Source of the DNA: an uncultured Bacteroides sp.
GTDB lineage: Bacteria > Bacteroidota > Bacteroidia > Bacteroidales > Bacteroidaceae
Assembly (NCBI GenBank): GCA_937890825.1
Contig: CALADS010000019.1
Location: 1 to 9,856, forward strand
Direction: 5' to 3'
Length of the DNA: 9,856 nt
The position numbers were made by a program, and so were the translations under genes. Position 1 is the stretch's first letter. Each line of letters starts with the position of its first letter. Shown piece by piece: positions 6,001-9,856 of this stretch. The notes below the pieces were generated by a model that was not told where the DNA came from, did no database searches, and saw only the letters and a list, made by a program, of their open reading frames with translations.

Positions 6001-7593
6001 ATGATAGCAACCATATTACCCGGAAGCGAGAACTTCCATGCCGTTGGTTACAACGAGCGCAAAGTGTCAAAAGGGACAGCGCACTTGCTAGAGATGCGTA
6101 ACTTCGGAGCGGTCGGAGTGATCCAACCGGCCACGCCCGACGAGAAGGTGAGATTCCTGCAACGGTACAGTTCCCGTAACGATCGGGTCAGAAAGACACA
6201 GTTCCATGTAGCCATCTCCTGCAAGGGACAGGAAATGACTGAAGCCCAACTGTTGGACTTTACGCACCAATATCTACAGGAAATGGGCTATGCCGAACCC
6301 GGACAGCCCTGGCTCATCTATGCACACCACGATACCGACAACCTGCACCTGCATATCGTCACCTCCCGTGTGGCACCGGATGGGCACAAGATAAATCATC
6401 ACCACGAGCGACGACGTTCGCAAGTGGTGGTGGACAAACTCATGGGCATCAACCGGGAGAAGCAGACTCAAAAGGATATAAAAGCAACCAAGCAATATCA
6501 CTTCTCCTCCTTTTCCCAGTTCAAAGCCATACTGGTTTCAATGGGCTATGAAGTCTATAAGAAGGAGGAAATGGTCTTTATTAAGAAAGGAGGAAGGATT
6601 CAAGAGGAGATTCCGCTACCTGTTTTGGAATTATTCTACCAGCAACCTCAATCGGACAGAGTACGCAATCGGCAGCTTCGGGAAATTTTGAAAAGTTATC
6701 GGGATGTGAGCGCCAATCAAGAAGACTTAAAACAAACTCTTAAAGCCAAGCTGGGCATCGACCTCGTGTTCTTCGGTCGGAAAGATGCCCCCTACGGCTA
6801 CATGCTGGTGGACCATGCCCACAAACGAGTCATTCACGGTGCCCGGATTCTTTCAACCGAAGAACTGCTGGATTTCGCCACCCCCGACCAACGCTTTGAA
6901 CGCATCGAATGCTTCATCGACGACCTCTTGACGATAGACCCGAAGATGACACAGGATGAAATCTTCCGCAAACTCAAGAAGCAGCGGGCGTACATCAAGA
7001 AAGGAACCATCTTCTACGATGGAAAGAGCCGGAAGTTGCCCCCATTCATGGCCGCAGCCATCGACCGCAACAACCGCATCCGCTACATCGAACAGTTCCA
7101 TCCCACCACCGAAGCTGAACGGGACTTCCTCTGCAAAATTTACAAGGTAAATCAGAAAGACTTAGTTTCCCTCTCGTCTGAACGACCTAAGTCGCATGCC
7201 GATGCCGTGAAGCGATTCCGTGAGATGTTCAATGATAAAAGCGTTCACTCGGTCCGAGCTGAACTTCGCAATGACGGATTCAAGGTTTTAAACGATGGCG
7301 ACACCTACTATGCCATTGACTTTCAGCGTCACATGCTCATCAACCTCAATACCGAAGGTTTTAATCTGGAACGAGTGAAACGGCAGCCACGGAAGCAGCA
7401 GCCATCTAAGCTACAAACGAAAGCCAAAGCACCTGTCAGAATGGCACCTGTTCCTAAAGCGCCCAAACCGCAAAGGCTTACTGCTGCTTTGAAGAATACT
7501 GAGGTAGATAGTCAAAGTGCCAATAGAGAATGGGAAGTTGGGCAGAAGATGGATGAAAAGGATGTGGAAAGAGGACGTGGGATGAAGTGGTAA
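6001..7593 (+). CDS. MOBP-type relaxase / mobilization nuclease
   Basis: A 530-residue DNA relaxase that would nick one strand at oriT, stay attached through a tyrosine, and pilot the strand through a conjugation channel supplied by another element. Numbering from ATG 6001, motif I is FHAVGYNERK with Tyr17 as probable nucleophile, and motif III HHDTDNLHLH (109-118) gives the metal-binding histidines His109, His116 and His118. Residues about 200-300 (including LGIDLVFFGRKDAPYGYMLVD) form the post-relaxase region usual in Bacteroides relaxases. Residues about 460-500 are a basic, Pro/Lys-rich linker, and the last 30 residues are charged. I chose 6001 rather than in-frame ATG 5968 because MIATILPGS is the standard N-terminus of this family and the earlier start would run into the inverted repeat at 5916-5966. 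It follows mobC, its expected partner. No coupling protein gene is present, so transfer would need a helper element. Confidence 0.92.
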   Translation: MIATILPGSENFHAVGYNERKVSKGTAHLLEMRNFGAVGVIQPATPDEKVRFLQRYSSRNDRVRKTQFHVAISCKGQEMTEAQLLDFTHQYLQEMGYAEPGQPWLIYAHHDTDNLHLHIVTSRVAPDGHKINHHHERRRSQVVVDKLMGINREKQTQKDIKATKQYHFSSFSQFKAILVSMGYEVYKKEEMVFIKKGGRIQEEIPLPVLELFYQQPQSDRVRNRQLREILKSYRDVSANQEDLKQTLKAKLGIDLVFFGRKDAPYGYMLVDHAHKRVIHGARILSTEELLDFATPDQRFERIECFIDDLLTIDPKMTQDEIFRKLKKQRAYIKKGTIFYDGKSRKLPPFMAAAIDRNNRIRYIEQFHPTTEAERDFLCKIYKVNQKDLVSLSSERPKSHADAVKRFREMFNDKSVHSVRAELRNDGFKVLNDGDTYYAIDFQRHMLINLNTEGFNLERVKRQPRKQQPSKLQTKAKAPVRMAPVPKAPKPQRLTAALKNTEVDSQSANREWEVGQKMDEKDVERGRGMKW

Positions 7594-7613
7594 TAGATTG
7601 GATGTTTTCACTG

Positions 7614-7664
7614 TTGGAAGTTTACATTCCTCACAAAATGACGTATGGATATGTAAACTTCCAA
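7614..7664. repeat. 14-bp perfect inverted repeat between the convergent relaxase and second recombinase genes
   Basis: TTGGAAGTTTACAT (7614-7627) and ATGTAAACTTCCAA (7651-7664) are exact complements with a 23-base spacer; TCC/GGA inside can extend the stem with one bulge. It lies 20 bases after the relaxase stop and 14 bases beyond the stop of the minus-strand recombinase, so it may serve both as a terminator. However, no clear T-run follows on either strand and the loop is long. A recombinase-binding or element-junction site is the alternative, since the base composition changes here. Confidence 0.6.
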
Positions 7665-7678
7665 TCCTTCTTCTGATC

Positions 7679-8659
7679 TTACTCTAAAATATCTAAGAAT
7701 TTACTCATTCTATCAATACATTTCTTCTTCTGATTTAGATTGGGATGTACATACAGATTTAGAGTAGTTGCAATATTAGAGTGCCCAAGTATAGCGCTTA
7801 CTGTTTTATAATCGCACTGGCTCTCAATACATCGGGTGGCGAATGTGTGACGAAGTCCGTGAAATACCATTTTGGGTATTTCAAGCTTTTTCAATAGTCG
7901 ATTGAAATAGTCACGATAAACACGAGGCTCTTGTGCTGTTGATGAGGTACCGACAACGAAAGTTCCTTTAGCTTCTTTGCGGATAACCTTTAAACATTTC
8001 AGTAGCATGTTTGATATCGGGATTTCTCGATAAGAATTCTTGGTTTTTGGAGTAGATATAATTTTCTGAGTTGATTTTGTTTCACAATCATATACTCTCC
8101 CTATAGTCTTTCTTATGGTAATTGTTTTTTGGTTGAAATCAATATCTTGCCATTCAAGAGCGCAGACTTCTCCTATTCTCATTCCTGTATAAAGAGCCAA
8201 TAGTATACCAATATTCTTAGTGTTGGGAGCTTGAACTATATGCCTTACTAACACTTGCTGATTTTTGAATGATAACGTAGGCAGGCGGTAATCGCTTGTG
8301 TCAGTGGGATATTTGATGTCCCAATCATCGTAAGTAAACATTTTTTGCTTCCGACCATATTTTACTACAGATTTCAGGACAGCAACCATATCTCTCACAG
8401 ACTTCTTGGAATGGCCACTGGATAATTTATTCATAACAAACTGCTGAACAACATCTTCTGTTATATCTTTCATTGAACCAAAATAAGGAACTAAATGCTT
8501 TTGAAGGATTAACAGATATGCACACATGGTGGAATACTTCACGATAGGGCGCTTTGCTTTGCTCCAATCTTGAGATACTTCATAAAAGGTTTTCTGCATA
8601 TATACTATTTTGAGAGGGTTATACATATTCACCCTCTCAAAATAGTTATTTTCCAGCAT
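7679..8659 (-). CDS. Second tyrosine recombinase (phage/Tn916-like integrase family)
   Basis: A complete site-specific recombinase of 326 residues from ATG 8659. Numbering from the internal Met at 8599, the catalytic set is Arg141 (YTGMRIGE), Lys185/187 (TPKTKNSYREIPI), His247 and Arg250 (FHGLRHTFAT), His273 (LGHSN) and Tyr283 (LNLYVHP). Residues 1-90 are a SAM-like core-binding domain (MQKTFYEVSQDWSK onward). It is clearly different from the integrase at 423-1562 and resembles the integrases of phages and Tn916-type elements. Start choice is uncertain. ATG 8659 abuts the stop of the upstream nuclease gene (TAAATG) and has AGGA 8 bases upstream. ATG 8626 has GAGAGGG 5 bases upstream but lies in the loop of a 16-bp inverted repeat. 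ATG 8599 lies just after that repeat. All give the same catalytic domain. The gene is more AT-rich than the + strand genes. It may move the nuclease module or invert or excise local DNA; the function is inferred from family only. Confidence 0.9.
   Translation of the reverse strand: MLENNYFERVNMYNPLKIVYMQKTFYEVSQDWSKAKRPIVKYSTMCAYLLILQKHLVPYFGSMKDITEDVVQQFVMNKLSSGHSKKSVRDMVAVLKSVVKYGRKQKMFTYDDWDIKYPTDTSDYRLPTLSFKNQQVLVRHIVQAPNTKNIGILLALYTGMRIGEVCALEWQDIDFNQKTITIRKTIGRVYDCETKSTQKIISTPKTKNSYREIPISNMLLKCLKVIRKEAKGTFVVGTSSTAQEPRVYRDYFNRLLKKLEIPKMVFHGLRHTFATRCIESQCDYKTVSAILGHSNIATTLNLYVHPNLNQKKKCIDRMSKFLDILE
8604..8646. repeat. Perfect 16-bp inverted repeat at the 5' end of the second recombinase gene
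   Basis: ACTATTTTGAGAGGGT (8604-8619) and ACCCTCTCAAAATAGT (8631-8646) are exact complements with an 11-base spacer TATACATATTC. On the minus strand, the first arm contains GAGAGGG, a possible Shine-Dalgarno, and the loop contains ATG 8626. The RNA hairpin could therefore hide a start site. The arm-spacer-arm geometry also resembles tyrosine-recombinase core sites. It is not a typical terminator, because ATATATGCAG rather than a T-run follows. Confidence 0.75.
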
Positions 8660-9832
8660 TTATTTGTTTCCTTTTGAACGATTATGTGTTTTGCATAGCA
8701 TTTCGCAATTATCAAGCGTTGTAGATCCTCCCTTACTCCAAGCTGTTACATGGTCGGCATCCATTTCCTTTAGTTGATAGATGCGGGTTTTGTTTGCATT
8801 ATTGCCCAGGGCACATAAGGGACAGTTCGAGACACCTTTCTTCTTGGCTTCTTCGGTTTGGCGCTTATAGGCAGCTTTTTTGGTAGATTCTTCGAATATC
8901 CTGATATCCAATAGTTGCTTTTCTTCCTCGCCACCTAAAATATATTCATAGATGTTTTTCTTGCACCGCACACTTTCGTCTGCTTGCAGGTCTTTTACTC
9001 GTTTAGTAATATGGTCTATGCTATAAGGGGTGGTATGGTACATCTCATACAGCCGTCCCCATTCCAAACCGCACATATCACGCTCTACCATAGTAAAGGT
9101 AGCTGATACCCAGTCAATCACTGAACGAAAATAGCTTTCTAATTCTCCCGTAGATGTATCGTGACGGTGCATGCTCATATAAGCATCGATTGTCATATGC
9201 TTACTTTCACATACCCACTTTAGGGCTTCGGCCAGATAATCTTGCCGCTTTACATCCCCTTTTATATAATGACTCCACTTCTGCACCTCTGCATTCGTTG
9301 AGTTACTGAATACACGTTTGGCTGCATTGACAAAAGAACCCGAGTAGATGGCATTAAGGAGCTCTTGTTCTTTAAGGGGAATACCGGTAATATTGATGGT
9401 TTTGAACCATTCTTTTATTTCCTTTTCTTCACCCTCACATTCGTACACAAGCAAAGATGATCGACGTATGCGTTTCTGCAATTCTTCTGGAAGTCCGGAA
9501 AAGTACTGTACATTATCGGTATCGTCTTTAATAGCAAACTTTCCTGTTAAAAAACGACCGATGGAAGTAATGCGCTGCTGTCCATCAAGCACTTCAAACC
9601 TTCCGTCAGCAGTTCTATTAAAATAAATCAAACCTATAGGATATCCCTTTAGCAGAGACTCAATGACAGCCACATCGCGTTTTCCGTCATTGTAAATATA
9701 ATGACGTTGATACTCCGGTTGAATGGTTAGTTTTCCATCTAAACCAAACAATCCTTTCCCTTCAAGTTCGTTATATGTAAAACCTTTGCAGATATCTGCT
9801 ACGGTCCATTCAGTATGTAAAATTGTCTTCAT
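8660..9832 (-). CDS. DUF262 - HNH fusion nuclease, probable anti-phage restriction protein
   Basis: A 390-residue protein. The N-terminal DUF262 (ParB/Srx-like) domain shows IQPEYQRHYIYN at 37-48, VLDGQQRITSI at 81-91 (the DGQQR signature tied to NTP binding or hydrolysis in this family), and FKTINITGIPLKEQELLNA at 143-161. The middle (about 165-310) is helical. The C-terminus is a classical HNH domain: CPLC at 337-340, DADHVTAWSKGG at 358-369 with His361, LDN at 373-375, and LCKTHN at 379-384, with Cys337, Cys340, Cys376 and Cys380 as possible zinc ligands. In GmrSD and SspE, DUF262 is joined to DUF1524 instead, an HNH relative; those enzymes cut modified or incoming phage DNA. By analogy this is a candidate type IV-like restriction or defence nuclease in the cytoplasm, but its target is unknown. 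The ATG at 9832 follows an A/T-rich leader. Its promoter is not visible in the 24 bases left. It is coupled to the recombinase gene downstream. Confidence 0.88.
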   Translation of the reverse strand: MKTILHTEWTVADICKGFTYNELEGKGLFGLDGKLTIQPEYQRHYIYNDGKRDVAVIESLLKGYPIGLIYFNRTADGRFEVLDGQQRITSIGRFLTGKFAIKDDTDNVQYFSGLPEELQKRIRRSSLLVYECEGEEKEIKEWFKTINITGIPLKEQELLNAIYSGSFVNAAKRVFSNSTNAEVQKWSHYIKGDVKRQDYLAEALKWVCESKHMTIDAYMSMHRHDTSTGELESYFRSVIDWVSATFTMVERDMCGLEWGRLYEMYHTTPYSIDHITKRVKDLQADESVRCKKNIYEYILGGEEEKQLLDIRIFEESTKKAAYKRQTEEAKKKGVSNCPLCALGNNANKTRIYQLKEMDADHVTAWSKGGSTTLDNCEMLCKTHNRSKGNK

Positions 9833-9856
9833 AATATTTTTGTTTTAAGTTGAAAT

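Noticed and set aside
1..9856. CRISPR array, rRNA genes or IS transposase
   Set aside because: No regularly spaced long repeats, no rRNA-like sequence and no transposase motifs were seen.

Overview
The window looks like part of a mobilizable, integrated element from a Bacteroidales bacterium (Bacteroides, Phocaeicola or a relative). I infer the host from the Bacteroides-type promoters (TTTG-like -33, TAnnTTTG -7), the weak ribosome-binding sites, and protein families typical of Bacteroides mobilizable transposons.

Left part (1-4848), all on the + strand. It holds the 3' end of a tandem-HTH DNA-binding protein, a complete tyrosine recombinase (the element's integrase), an intrinsic terminator, a two-TM membrane protein of unknown function, a small excisionase-like HTH protein, and a VirE/VapE-type P-loop ATPase (probable replication helicase), whose start overlaps the HTH gene. 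Three promoters can be read. Two share an exact 18-base block over the -33 region and GTAACCGGT / GGTTATCGG half-sites, which suggests common control of integration and replication functions.

Centre (4849-7593). A 674-base gene-free stretch carries TTGTCCCT repeats, GACCGAAGTAC-like repeats, a strong promoter whose -7 box lies in one arm of a near-perfect hairpin, and three small hairpins. It leads into a MobC-like relaxosome protein and a MOBP-type relaxase. This is the mobilization module, and the origin of transfer is probably in the gene-free stretch or in the mobC-relaxase gap. No coupling protein or type IV secretion genes are present, so within this window the element looks mobilizable rather than self-transmissible.

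Right part (7594-9856), on the - strand and visibly more AT-rich. A DUF262 protein fused to a C-terminal HNH nuclease domain is followed directly (stop and start codons abut) by a second, unrelated tyrosine recombinase. They run convergently toward the relaxase, with a 14-bp inverted repeat in the gap. This looks like a separately acquired cargo or defence module; the DUF262-HNH protein resembles GmrSD/SspE-type anti-phage nucleases. A perfect 16-bp inverted repeat lies across the alternative start codons of the second recombinase.
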